The position numbers and the translations under genes are program-made. This document shows, piece by piece, positions 10,775 to 21,462 of a stretch of 64,000 bases of DNA. The stretch comes from Mesorhabditis belari (taxonomy: Eukaryota; Nematoda; Chromadorea; Rhabditida; Rhabditidae), in the NCBI GenBank assembly GCA_958450365.1, contig CAUEEP010000133.1:248001-312000 (forward strand), in the 5' to 3' direction. Under the pieces are notes generated by a model, which did not search any database, was not told the DNA's origin, and worked only from the letters and a program-made list of their open reading frames with translations. Within the stretch, counting starts at the first letter, position 1. The number at the start of each line of letters is the position of its first letter.

Positions 10775-11180
10775 GGGGGTGGGACAAATGCGACCTTTTT
10801 TTTTTGCGCACCTGGACATTTGCGCACCTTTTTTTTGCTGGAAAAGGCCTTAGGAAAGGTCGTAGAGCTTCAAAAATGTTTCCACAGAAAGGAATCGTAT
10901 GCGTAGATTCCGAATTTCGACAAATCAGACCTCGCTGACACGTCAAATTTGGGCTAAAAGGCAAAAACTGCGGAAAAGCGTTAAGTTGCGTAGTTTTTGC
11001 CTTTTAGCCCAAATTTGACGTGTCAGCGAGGTCTGATTTGTCGAAATTCGGAATCTACGCATACGATTCCCTTATAGGGAAATATTTTCGAAGCTCTACG
11101 GCCTTGCCTAAGGCCTTTTCCTAAAAAAAGGTGCGCAAATGTCCAGGTGCGCAAAAAAAGGTCGCATTCGTCCCACCCCC
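10775..11180. mobile_element. 406-bp palindromic MITE with 8-bp target duplication
   Basis: Starts GGGGGTGGGACAAATGCGAC and ends with the near-reverse complement (GTCGCATTCGTCCCACCCCC). Nearly the whole element is one palindrome with its centre near 10975 (GGCAAAAACTGCGGAAAAGC). AACTCCAT occurs directly on both sides (10767-10774 and 11181-11188). Removing one copy plus the element restores the local AACTCCATACATATAAAATT word. An 8-bp duplication fits the hAT superfamily; family assignment is inference. Confidence 0.85.
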
Positions 11181-11429
11181 AACTCCATACATATAAAATT
11201 AACAAAATTAATCAACTCCTTTAGATAACAATTAGAAAAGTAAAGGAAAACTGGAAGATTTCAGAGATCAAGCAAGTGTTTGAACATTAAGAAAACAAAA
11301 AATAAAACAGAACTAAGAAGAAAACTTTTAAAATCTAATGAATTTAAAAAGAATGATTAAATTAAATTAAAATCTACTCTATTTAAGGTTTTATTTATTT
11401 ATTTAAGAGAATTGTATGTAAATTGAATT

Positions 11430-14400
11430 CTAACAAAAGAATAAACTCTTCCGCTTTTTCACAACTTCTTTTGTTTCCCAAATTGATCGAATTCTTGAAT
11501 GATAGACATCTCCATATGGAACAATTTTTCCATTAAGACGTGGCTCTTTCGTGCCCAGGAATTCGCGTTCTCTTCTAAGAATTGATATTGAAGAATTTCT
11601 CAAATTACCCTCACCTTTCTCTCAACTTTCGAAGAGCATAAAGATAGAGAATTGGCATGATCACAGTGTAGTAAGGCATTATCTAAAATAATTTTGAAAA
11701 AGTTTTATATGAAAGCTTTATGCATATGAAACTTACATTTGTTAACCCATGATAGTTTTTCTTTGCCACAAGATCTAATGAATTTAATATCATCGGCGAA
11801 ATGAGTACAGAAATGTTGTTAAACAATAGAACAGCTCCGTGGAAGAAGATCACGGGAATAAAGGCATCAACGACGGTCAATGAATAGCGAAGTTTATAAG
11901 TGATTTGGAGGGATTGATGATTTCTGAATATCTGCTGTTTTTGGGAAATCTTTGATCTCTATGCAAGAAGAGTTACAGTATTTTGTTAATAGCTTTTCAA
12001 ATTGTTCGCTCAAGGCTTTGGGTTTTGTAAGAGAAGAGAAGAGAGGAGAGGAGAGGAGAAGAGGAGAGAAGAGAAGAGAGGAGAAGAGAGGAGAGGAGAA
12101 GAAGAGAGAAGAGGAAGAGAAGGGAGGAGAAGAGAAGAGAAGAGAAGAGGAAGAGGAAGAGCAGAGGAAGAGAAGAGAAGAGGAAGAGAAGAGAAGAGGA
12201 AGAGAAGAGAAGAGGAAGAGAAGAGAAGAGAAGAGGAAGAGTTATTGTAACTTAACTCTTAACTCTTAACTGTTAAGAGTTAATTGGATTTGTGAAACTA
12301 GTTTTCTGTAGACAATTTTGTAAGCTAAATTTCCTTCAAATTTTGGCCCATTCTACCCAATTTTGATTCGATTTGCTTCACGATTTGTTTGGATCTGAGA
12401 AGATTATAGCTTCACAAATCTCCACTTTTAGAATTGCCCACTTTTTCGGCAAATTTACACTCAAAAACCCTTTCCTCATTAAGTTCTCATTAAAACTAAC
12501 GAAAAGTTTAAAAAAAAAAAATTGATCTGAGAAATTGGACACAAAGTTCATAGCATTTCAACCGTGACAAGTTCTTCTCAAAAGCCTGGAGTACGCTTTC
12601 TCTAGTCTTTGGTTTTAGATACTTTTTTTAAAGCTAAATTATCAGTTCAAAAAGGCAACAGCATTCTTGGAATCTTTCGCCAAATTTTCTTCAGAAACTC
12701 AGAAAATCTCTCACGTTTTGAGTTTTCTCTTGCAAAATGTCCTCAGCACAAGGCAATAGGCCATCGTTGGGACATCAACACAGATAATTGCTGTTGCTAT
12801 AGTATTGCCCAAAGGAGCAAGGGTCTAAATTTGAGTGGAATTGAGAAGATAAGTGCAATTGATGTTCTGAAGAAAAAGGAGATGAAAAAGGGGATACTGT
12901 ATCGTATGAACTATGTACTTTCATGTGGTGATTGATCTGAGAAATTGGACAGAAAGTTCATAGGATTTCAACAGTGACAAGTTCTTCTCAAAAGCCTGGA
13001 GGACGCTAGCTTTCTCTAGTCTTCTAGATTCTTTTAGATCGAGGTTCTAGATACGTTCCCCAAAACTTGGGTAATTAAACCGGGGCTTTCCGGTTGGCTA
13101 ACGAAGAGCATTGTGCCGCTTGCGACTAATTGCGACAAAGATACGCACAAACTTACTTGTGTATCTTCTAAAGGATGAAGAATCGGCCAGATTTCATCAT
13201 GTTCGATATCAATCGATTTGAATGTAACCGTTAAAAAAATCACAATCTAAATGGAGTTAAAGAAAAAAAAGAAAAAACGAAAATCGTAACCACAAACGAG
13301 ATTTACCTCAAAAAGAATAAAAGCTCGCGTAATCATTTGTGATTTACGTTCAGAGACTTGTGAATGTAAAGCAAGTGATCTTTCAGCCAATAAGAGAAGG
13401 ATCGTTGTTGACATTGAGATCATGCAACAGTACTGAAACTCGAGTAGAGTGAGACTACTCGATTGACTTCGAGTAGTCTCTAAGAGCCCAGAATTGCTTT
13501 TGAGCTCAACACCAAGAATGGTTTTGTAGCTGAGACTGAGTTTTCAACTCTCTACCTGAACAATTTTAAATAAAAGCACTCGATTACTGATGTAGACGTA
13601 CATACAAGAATCTGTATAAATCCAGCGTTCAACGATTGGTAACCACTAAAGACAAAAAGGGGTTTAAAGTAAGAATTTCAGAACTTACATGCACAATGGA
13701 ATTGTTTATAGCATAGATCCAAACAATGAATAGTTTAAAAGCAATGAGTCCCTGAAGTTTAACAGTAAAAAAGCTCCTTCTTTTCTTGGTAAATGCTTAG
13801 CACTAACATGAAACTCGTTGTGCACCCAAATCAACCTGCGCACAAACATGTAAATGATGAAGAAAGAAGATAAAGAGTTGAGAAAAGCTTTGGTCAAGTC
13901 TTGCCAAATGTATCTAGAAATGACTGGTATAGATTAGATTGTTGAGAGAAGTCTGCGAGCTTCAATGAGTCTTTTCAATGAGCCTTTTCAATGAGAGATC
14001 TTTGAGAGACTCATTTGTATGCTTTAGATTAAAGTCTACAGCTATTATATTTTTAGCAAGCTTGCATAGAGCTTTAGTATTCATTTCTTTCATAAAAACA
14101 ATCAAAAACACTTTACAAACGCTGAATTCTCGACTAATCAGCTTCGCTGGTTAAAAAGACGGGTACGTTTCTCATATGCTGATTGCTAGAGACGCGAAAC
14201 ACCAGCACGGTTGCGCAGTCGGTAGAGCGTTTCCCTACAACCCGCATGATCCAGGTTCGGCCCCCGGACCAATCGTCAATCATCACTTTTCAAATTTTTT
14301 ATTTTAAATGACACAACTATATTATATGTTAAGACTTTATAAAGCTTTTTGGCTTAAAGAAAGGCTTAAAGGCTTAAAGAACGCTTGAGAAAAAGCCCTT

Positions 14401-14671
14401 ACAGAAGGACACTGCTCTTTTATATCTAGTAGATTGTAAGTTCGATGAGATTTCTTGAATTCTAAACGATTTTGTCGAGTTTAACAACCAGAAAGAACTA
14501 AAATTAGTGCACTTTGAAGAAATGAGCTCAAATGCTTATCAATAAGGCTTCAAAGTTCTTTGGGTTCTTGAAGATTTGAGAAACAGTTACAGTATCCCGA
14601 ACTTACAGTGTTCCAAAAGTCAGCCGTCCAGCCGCGATGCAAGCCGTCTCAAAAGCGGATATGTTCGACAT
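11430..14671 (-). CDS. Sra-superfamily-like serpentine receptor (Sre/Srb type)
   Basis: Minus-strand gene with exons 14671-14607, 13913-13808, 13751-13689, 13645-13556, 13432-13307, 13246-13157, 11933-11737, 11682-11615 and 11574-11430 (TAG). The ATG is three bases after TTCCAG, typical of a trans-splice site. Visible blocks: SSFFIIYMFVRR (TM1), GLIAFKLFIVWIYAINN (TM2 area), ISMSTTILLLLAERSLA (TM3 ending in AER), ITRAFILFEIVIFLTVTF (TM4), YKLRYSLTVVDAFIPVIFFH (loop and TM5/6, like the RYQL.EN pattern of Sre/Srb), IMPYYTVIMPILYLYALRK (TM7) and a basic tail with YHSRIRSIW. Total is about 316 residues. The join between the 13157 and 11933 exons is out of frame as modelled, and the 1.2-kb intron there holds repeats, so a small exon may be missed. 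The class is inferred by pattern. Confidence 0.7.
12020..12245. repeat. GA-rich microsatellite/minisatellite
   Basis: Purine-only run of GAGAAGAGGAGA-type words inside the large intron of the Sra-like receptor gene. Long open frames (EEKRREE-type) arise only because the strand lacks T. Confidence 0.9.
12522..13022. repeat. pair of 90-bp direct repeats
   Basis: GATCTGAGAAATTGGACA... at about 12522-12608 recurs at about 12932-13022 with few changes, inside the large receptor intron. The segment between is open on + (12609-12935) but shows no recognisable protein. Confidence 0.75.
14205..14435 (+). mobile_element. tRNA-derived SINE copy
   Basis: The head GGTTGCGCAGTCGGTAGAGC matches an A box and CAGGTTCGGCCCCC a B box. 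An AT-rich body (ACTATATTATATGTTAAGAC) follows, then a tail GGACACTGCTCTTTTATATC-TAGTAGATT. The tail is shared with copies at 48.44-48.69 kb (+) and, in opposite orientation, 40.39-40.63 kb. The anticodon arm does not fold normally, so it is not counted as a tRNA gene. Confidence 0.7.
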
Positions 14672-15829
14672 ATTCTGGAAAAGGTTTTAAGTCAAATCTA
14701 AATAAAAATGAATGAATAATTTGTATACAGGAAGAAACTAGAATAAACAAAAACATTTAAAAAGAGAATTTTTGTTGTCTGAAAATTTTAACAATCCGAA
14801 TCTTTTGAAACAAAAGTCCTTGGAACTAGATATTTTTTTTAAAAACTCGGTGTTGATTGAATAGTAATTAAATCATGAAATAAAATATCAATTGTTAGCA
14901 AAATCTCTAGGGATTTGAATTTGCGAAGATCTTTTTGAAAATGAAGAAATTTCGATGGAAATAGGAACAAAGTACGAGATTTTAATGATTTGGAAAAAGT
15001 GGGAAGTGGGAATGTGTGAACTATTTGAAGTTAAGGGATCACAATGTTACTGACAAGGAAGTGTCAACGGCTGTGGTGTGTGTGGTGGCCAAAAAGCCAA
15101 GAAAGTGGAACGGAACTAGAGAGGGCCTGCCTTGAATTCTGGCGCACTGCCACTCGGCCATCTCTGCCTTTGGGAAATCTACCTATAAACTCGATGATTC
15201 TTAAAATTCCATACAAAACTTTGAGAACTTATAACTTTTAACAGAAGCCTCTATATCAAAAACGGAAAGCAGATTCGGAATCAACAGAAAATTCTGCTTT
15301 GAATAGTACATGGCTCGTGTCATTTGACCTCCAAATTCGGGACATTTCCTTGTGAGAAGTTAAGGGGCAATTGTTGAAATGGACTCTGATTTTGTAGTGA
15401 TGTAATCAAGGAATTTAAAGGCTAACAAACCTTTCAAGAACTCATAGCTATCAGAGAATTTAGATCGAAATGGGAACAAAGAATTTAGATCGAAATGGGA
15501 ACAAAGAATTTTTCCAATTATTTCCAATTATTTCCAATCATTTCCAATCAGATCTTTAAAGAATCACTCTGCCACTGTTTTCCTTTTTTCAGAGATCAAC
15601 AGAAAACCCAAAGCTAAGATTAGCCAAGCTAAGCCAAATTCCAGTGTTAGAAACTGATTTGACTGACTTGACTTGACTTGTTCTCCGTTTACTCCAGGGG
15701 AAAATTTGTATCACAGAGTCAACTCGGTCATTCAAATAGAGCTAAAGCTAGAGCCAGAACTCAAAACTGAGAAGCCAAAACTTAAAACTGAGACAAAAGG
15801 TGAAAAAGAATTTTCAAGTCAGAAAATTT
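14672..15829. other. spacer upstream of the Sra-like receptor, tRNA-like relic inside
   Basis: AT-rich sequence with short tandem words (TTTCCAATTA at about 15510-15545). On the minus strand at about 15176-15120, AGAGATGGCCGAGTGGCAGT resembles the 5' half of a type II (Leu/Ser-like) tRNA with an A box, but the 3' half does not fold. No gene recognised. Confidence 0.45.
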
Positions 15830-16141
15830 ATATCAATATTGTATAAACAATTTTTCAAAAGGGATTATAAATCACAAGTTGCCTCGCTTTTTTTCTAATT
15901 GCATGTTTTTATGGCAATTTTGATTCCATCATGAGATAACGTTTACTGTACTTTTGTGATAATTGTAGATTCAATTAGAGGCTTTAGATATCAAAAATTA
16001 TAGTCATTGCTTTTGCTTTTTGCTTTTCTTTTCGGTTCTTTGTCTTCAAGTACTCAATGTGCTTTCTTCATTGTGATCTTTGGTCATCAATTCTATTCTA
16101 TTCAATATCTATTCAATATATATTCAATATTCAAGATATTC

Positions 16142-16190
16142 AGGTGAATGGCACTCTCTACAATGCAATGCAAGAGAGTGTCATTCACCT
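16142..16190. repeat. 17-bp stem hairpin with CAATGCAATG loop
   Basis: AGGTGAATGGCACTCTCT and AGAGAGTGTCATTCACCT pair with one G-T position around a 13-base loop; a second CAATGCAATG follows at about 16200. It could be a tiny foldback repeat or, less likely, a small-RNA precursor. Confidence 0.55.
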
Positions 16191-16400
16191 CTCGCTCTCT
16201 GCAATGCAATGCAAAATCAAATCTACAATCTTTTGACTACTTTTCGTGAAATGTCTTCTTCTTAATGCCATTCTTGGGTCCATCATTGAAGCTAAGAAGC
16301 TAAGAGCGAACAAGTAAGATCAAAATATTATTCACAATCAAAAGATATTCAGAATTCCCGTGGTTCTCGACTGTATTCCAACTGGTGGATTGTTGGAAAG

Positions 16401-16560
16401 CGAATGGGGAAATGGGAATGGGGAAATGGGAATGGGGAAATGGGAATGGGGAAATGGGAATGGGGAAATGGGAATGGGGAAATGGGAATGGGGAAATGGG
16501 AATGGGGAAATGGGAATGGGGAAATGGGAATGGGGAAATGGGAATGGGGAAATGGGAATA
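16401..16560. repeat. 14-bp minisatellite (GGGGAAATGGGAAT)n
   Basis: About eleven perfect copies of a G-rich 14-bp unit. Both strands are open for about 70 codons only because the unit lacks stops. Confidence 0.92.
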
Positions 16561-17470
16561 AAACTGGGAATATTTTAAAATGTTTTTGTAAATATTGACA
16601 ACTTTACGGATAAATTTCACTCATTGGCTTTACGTATTGATTGTTAATTTTGTGAATATGCCTTTTAGATGAAAGCTTCCCCAATCGAACAATCAACGCT
16701 GTTTTCCCCTCACCACTTCTCCTCAACTTATCGATCATTTCTTAGAAAAGTACCCGCCAAATTCTCAGAAATTTTAGAAGCAAAAACCCAAAATAGTTTG
16801 TGAGTAATGGTTATAATTTTTGACATCTAAAGCCTCTAATTGAATCTACAATTATCACAAAAGTACAGCAATCGTTATCTCATGATTGAATCAAAATTGC
16901 CATACAAACATTCAATTAGAAAAAAAAGCGAGGTAACTTGTGAATTTATAATCCTTTTTGGAAACTGTTTGTTCAGTATTGATGCAATTGATTTGATATC
17001 CAAATACATTTACACAATCATTTTCACCGGTCAGCACTCCGGATAGAAGATATTCAAGTTCGACTTGTGACTCCAATCCACAAGGATCCTCAGGAACGAT
17101 GAGAAAAGTTGGAAGTGAGAGGGAGGTTATTGTAGATAAGGTAAAATCTACACTAATCTCTCATCTCCATCCTTTCAGCGCGCTCTCTCACTTCCAACAA
17201 AGTACCCGCCAAACTCTCACAAACTTTTGAAAATTTAAAAGCAAAAATCAAGAGCAATGACTACAATTTTTGATATCTAAAGCCTCTAATTGAATCTACA
17301 ATTATCACAAAAGTACAGCAATCGTTATCTCATGATTGAATCAAAATTGCCCATACAAACATTCAATTAGAAAAAAAAACGAGGTAATTTGTGAATTTCT
17401 AATCCCTTTTGGAAACTGTTTGTTCAGTATTGATGCAATTGATTTGATATTCAAATACATTTACACAATC

Positions 17471-18063
17471 TCATCTAAACTTGATAAGAAAACTTTTTTC
17501 AGAAAACTCACGTCAAAATACAATGTGTTTTATAGAAATAGAAATAGAAATAACATTGGAAAATGATGCAACCAAAAAAATGCATTTGATTGCCTGAGAT
17601 TTGATGCGGCGATTGAGAATGATGAAAATGGAAGCAGTTAAGAAAATTGAGGAGCCGATTAGACCAAGCTGAATTGATTTGGATTTTCTGATGTCGACTG
17701 ATTAAGATTCTTGAGTGGGAGTCGAACGCGAGAAGTTCGCTAGTCTAGCAGACTATCCACTAGACCACCGAGGCAGTGATCGAGCGGGCGTGTGGCGGTA
17801 TCTTAAGGAGTCTGGTGCCTTTCCCTTTTGAGCAATACAAGCGGGTTAATTTCAGGGATATATTAAGTAGATCCAGTTGGTGTAAGCTCTAGATTAATGA
17901 ATCTCGATAATGGTCTTGGGAAATCGTTTATCTTTTCTATTTCTTTATGTTCTGATCTTTCTCTCTGGATAGAAAGATGTGCTGGATAGAAAGATGATTT
18001 CGATCATTCGTTTTTTTCTTTAAATTTACGAATTCGTCTCGTCCGTTAACATGTCTGCATATG
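17471..18063. other. spacer with a tRNA-like sequence
   Basis: The minus strand at about 17776-17712 reads TGCCTCGGTGGTCTAGTGGA...GCGTTCGACTCCCACTC, with good A- and B-box matches but a poor anticodon arm. Nothing else recognisable up to the inverted repeat at 18064. Confidence 0.5.
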
Positions 18064-18731
18064 GTTTTTGAACTTTAAAATGCAACAAAGAAGATCGCCG
18101 GGTTATTCTCTGTGCGCGAGCACAATCGCGCTCGATCTGGCATAGCAAGCCTGCGGATATACTTCCTTTTCACTTGTCAATTCGGAAGCGTCCATTTTGG
18201 GTCATCCGGTAACCAATCCGTTGTCTGCCCCATGTGGTCACCGCTTCCCAAAACTAACCTCGGCTGTAGAACTGGTTAACCCAGTTCCGGCTCATTTTGA
18301 CCATGATGGCGGGTTCTCCGTCGGTCGGAATGGGATCCCAAGTGCCCGTAAAAGGGTGCTGAAGGGAGCCGCTGTGAATTTTTGGATTCATCCCAAGGAT
18401 TTCGGTCCGTAGGGGCAGCAAAAGTCATGAAACCAAACGAGCTCAAGCATTGGAAAATTCCAGAGATCATGTTGATCAAAACCGTTGATCATGATCATGT
18501 TGATCAAATCAAAACCTAAAATAGCCGTTTGTGGTTTAAAATGGCCTAAAATGAAACTTTTTCGAAAAACAGAAGCTCTAGAAGACGAACGAACAAAAAG
18601 AGTTCTTTTATGTTATTTTCTCTGCATATCTCTACATATGCTCAACCTGTATTGTAGTGGATTTCAATTATAAAAAGGATTTATACATTACACTTCCGAA
18701 TAATATAAAAAAATTCGTTTTTTTGGCGGAT
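18064..18731 (+). repeat. left long inverted repeat of the 6.4-kb unit
   Basis: Matches 23824-24484 in reverse. It runs from GTTTTTGAACTTTAAAATGC through the GC-richer block to TATAAAAAAATTCGTTTTTT-TGGCGG. Its open frames on both strands are repeat translations. Confidence 0.85.
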
Positions 18732-19204
18732 TAAAAATATTTCTTTTGGTATACTTCTAAAATAAAATAAAAATATAAAAAATTTAAAAAAATTTGGCGA
18801 GATCTCAGAAAGTAATGAGGTTCTCCTATATCTATAAAAGACCTTTATTGCAAAATAAATCCTTGTGTCACTCGATTGGCATTCATTTCTCTTTTATTGG
18901 TGCTGATCAAGATGAAAAAAAAAATGGACTACAATTTTTTTACTAAAGGGTTTTTTTGGCTTGAGTCACATTTCTTTTATATTTTTACAATAGTTTACTC
19001 TAAGTACTTATTTATGAATCAAAAATCAAAAATTAAAACACAAAACTTATCTTAAAGAAAAGTAAAGTCGTTCTCTCATTCATTGTCTCTAATTACAGAA
19101 ATAATTACAGTTGCCAAACTGAATATCTTTTTAAATTCTTTTATTCAGCTCAGCTCAGCGTCGATTTGGACTCACTTTACTTTTAGTACTTTCAGAAAAA
19201 ATTA

Positions 19205-19481
19205 CCGTAAATACTGTAATAGTACCCCACCCCCATAATGACGGTGCGGAGTGTTGCGTAGTCTAGCTTTGAACGAGTTTTTCTCGACACTGGTTTATGC
19301 TACAATGCGCGCTTAGGTATCAAAAAATAGCTGAAATTCACGGCTATTTTTTTGATAACAAAGATTCCGTTTTACTCATGTATCTCTTTCATTTGATGTC
19401 ACTATTCCCTTTCACTTCCAAAATCGTCTCTATTTTCTTCACTGTCATTATGGGGATGGGGTACTATTACAGCATTTACGG
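19205..19481. mobile_element. TA-flanked MITE, CCGTAAA family
   Basis: Begins CCGTAAATACTGTAATAGTA-CCCCA and ends TGGGGTACTATTACAGCATT-TACGG, both next to TA. It shares ends with 6595-6678 but has a longer unrelated interior. Confidence 0.8.
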
Positions 19482-19735
19482 TAGTTTTCATCAGGTTTCC
19501 ATAACTGGTTGGGCAAACGTCTTAAAACTTATTCGAAGACTTGGACTCGAAGATTCGAAGACCTGCATAAAGAGCCCGCAAATTTCTTCTAAATGCGCTT
19601 TACGTGTTTCCGCTATTATCCGCTTTCTTTTGACTACAACGAAGAAAAGTTTATTTTTAGAAGCATTGAAAGCTAAAGAATTCTTTTCACTTTATTGATC
19701 GGCGTCATTGCGTGGAGAATATAGAAATAGCGGAC

Positions 19736-20853
19736 CTAAACATGGGTAAAAATTTCATTGCCGCTGTGAAAGTATACCAAATTGATCTCGGCGTCATCGT
19801 AGCAAAAATATACACCAGCCGACTTTGCTTCAGCCTAAAAAATCAGATAAACTTACAACTAAACACATAAACTTACATTATGAATGTGTAACGTATTGCC
19901 AATTTGTTCGAACGTTTGTCGTCGAATATGGGACAAAAATCCGTGCTCTTTAGCCTGAATTCTAAAGAAACAAATTTTTCTAAACAAACAAGACAATAAG
20001 TACCTTATTTCTTTAATAAAAACAATAAACGCACCGATTTCCGGACATGTAAGACGGATCAGAATCCCCTGATCCCTCGAATTCATTCAATCTTGTATTG
20101 TTCTCGGAATTGAGTTCTAAAAATTGCACGCCAACATCCGCGTGTTGCAACTTCTAAATGTGGCAACAATAGCAGAAAGTCGAAAAGAAGTGTACCTTAT
20201 TCTTCTGGTAATGATCGAAAAAGTCGTATACTTTTGCGGCCCAACCCCACGTTTTGATCTTCCCATTTGAATCGAGATCTCTAAAATTCGAACAGAACAT
20301 TTTATTTAGATCCTATGGACGAAACTAACCGTTGACAAACTTTGCACGGGAAAGAAATATGATCGCCAGGCCAGTAATAGATGTGTCCTACCTAAAGAAA
20401 CCTTTATTGTTTATACAAAGTTCATATTAACCTTCATTGGAAGGTCATTCTCGCTACATTCAGCCACTTCGGCGCCTTTGAAACGATGATGGCTATACCT
20501 AAAACGCAAAATTATTAAATTTTGTAATTTAGCAGAAGTAAAGGCATTGCTAAATTGTTATAGTACTACCGCATAAGCTTAATTTACGCTAAAACTCAAA
20601 CAAGTAACAAGTTGGAAATACATTTATTTCTTGAAACCACAAACCTCCATGATCGAAACGATGTGCTCGTGTCGGTCCACGATTTTCCCTCAGGAAACTA
20701 AAAATTAAACATAAACATTGAATTTCAAGTTATTCTACGTACCAAAAAACGACAATAAGCTACCCACCACAGGCAAATGGAGATCCCCCATCGGAGGGAT
20801 CAGATCATCTAATATATTGTCTCCATCGCGAATCGCTGACTAAATTAGTACTA
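19736..20853 (-). CDS. uncharacterised multi-exon gene with Ig-V-like features
   Basis: Minus-strand exons with good splice sites code successively for FPEGKSWTDTSTSFRSWR, YSHHRFKGAEVAECSENDLP, VGHIYYWPGDHISFPCKVCQ, DLDSNGKIKTWGWAAKVYDF, a NTRLNEFEGSGDSDPSYMSG block, HGFLSHIRRQTFEQIGNTLH, and AEAKSAGVYFCYDDAEINLV to a stop at 19738-19736. Introns are mostly 40-80 bp. ISFPCKVC, then TWGW, then a late SAGVYFC have the order and spacing feel of the B-strand Cys, core Trp and F-strand YxC of a V-type Ig fold, so an extracellular or secreted protein is plausible. The 5' exon (about 20853-20725) has a possible signal-like stretch (MGDLHLPVVGSLLSFF), but its frame does not join cleanly. It is cargo of the 6.4-kb inverted-repeat unit. 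I do not recognise the family. Confidence 0.55.
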
Positions 20854-21462
20854 TAGGCTCGGGGGGCACGAACCCAATATTTTGAATGATTGTATTCTTC
20901 CTTTATTCTGAAAAAATCTAAGCCTGCTAAGCTAGTTCATACTATTTTAAGAGTATTCCCAGCATGTTTCAATTTCTATTTCTATTTCCAAATGTGAGCA
21001 ACGAGATAATGCTGAGATAATAGATGTATCCAAAAGGTGTTGAAACGGTTTACCAGCGCATTTGATTTCCCTAGAAGAAAGAAAATTGCCAGCAGAATCA
21101 TTAGAAACACTTCGAATGATTGTTCTGGCAGTTTTCTTTCTTTTAGAAAAATCAAATAGGCTGAATCGATTGGTCGAAAAATAAAAACATTTCGAATGAT
21201 TGTACTGACAATTTTCTTTCTTCTAGGGAAATCAAATGGGCTGAATCGATTGGTAACCGTTTCAACACCTTTTTGATACATCTATTCGATGATTTGCCAA
21301 TGATTGTATTTTTCCTTGACTTTCAATGATTGAATTTTTCCTTGACTTTCAATGATTGTATTTTTCCTTTATTCTGAAAAAGCCTAAGCCTGCTAAGCTA
21401 GTTCATACTATATTAAGAGTATTCCCAGCATGTTTCAATTTCAATTTCTATTTCTATTTCTA
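20854..21462. repeat. palindromic element between direct repeats
   Basis: 21025-21284 is a foldback element: GATGTATCCAAAAGGTGTTG-AAACGG on the left pairs with CCGTTTCAACACCTTTTTGA-TACATC on the right, with internal repeats of ATCATTCGAA. It lies between two copies of a 100-bp block (AAGCCTGCTAAGCTAGTTCA) at about 20878-20990 and 21355-21460. Confidence 0.75.

Larger units (their letters stand above)
15830..17470. repeat. three copies of a 200-bp repeat, one inverted
   Basis: The block with GCCTCTAATTGAATCTACAA...AAGCGAGG...GGAAACTGTTTG is present on + at about 16805-17000 and 17255-17455, and reverse-complemented at about 15835-16005. The outer copies enclose minisatellite and spacer sequence. 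The open frames at 16840-17046 and 17336-17566 are the same repeat read twice, not genes. Confidence 0.8.

Noticed and set aside
11952..12269. Glu/Arg/Lys-rich frames like a coiled coil
   Set aside because: Purine-only microsatellite inside a receptor intron.
14205..14275. Functional tRNA gene
   Set aside because: A and B boxes are present but the anticodon and acceptor stems do not pair; the copy has a SINE body and tail.
16142..16190. microRNA precursor
   Set aside because: The stem is only 17-18 bp with a 13-base loop, shorter than usual pre-miRNA hairpins; the surroundings are repeat-rich.
16300..16620. Open frames on both strands around a FPHSHFPIPISP or GNGEMGMGKWEW repeat
   Set aside because: Pure 14-bp minisatellite; both strands are open for compositional reasons.
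18197..18479. Frames on both strands of the long inverted repeat (PVPAHFDHDGGFSVGRNG and its antisense)
   Set aside because: They appear in all four repeat copies with shifts and stops in different places, with no splice partners. I treat them as non-coding repeat sequence, though the GC-richer composition kept me uncertain.
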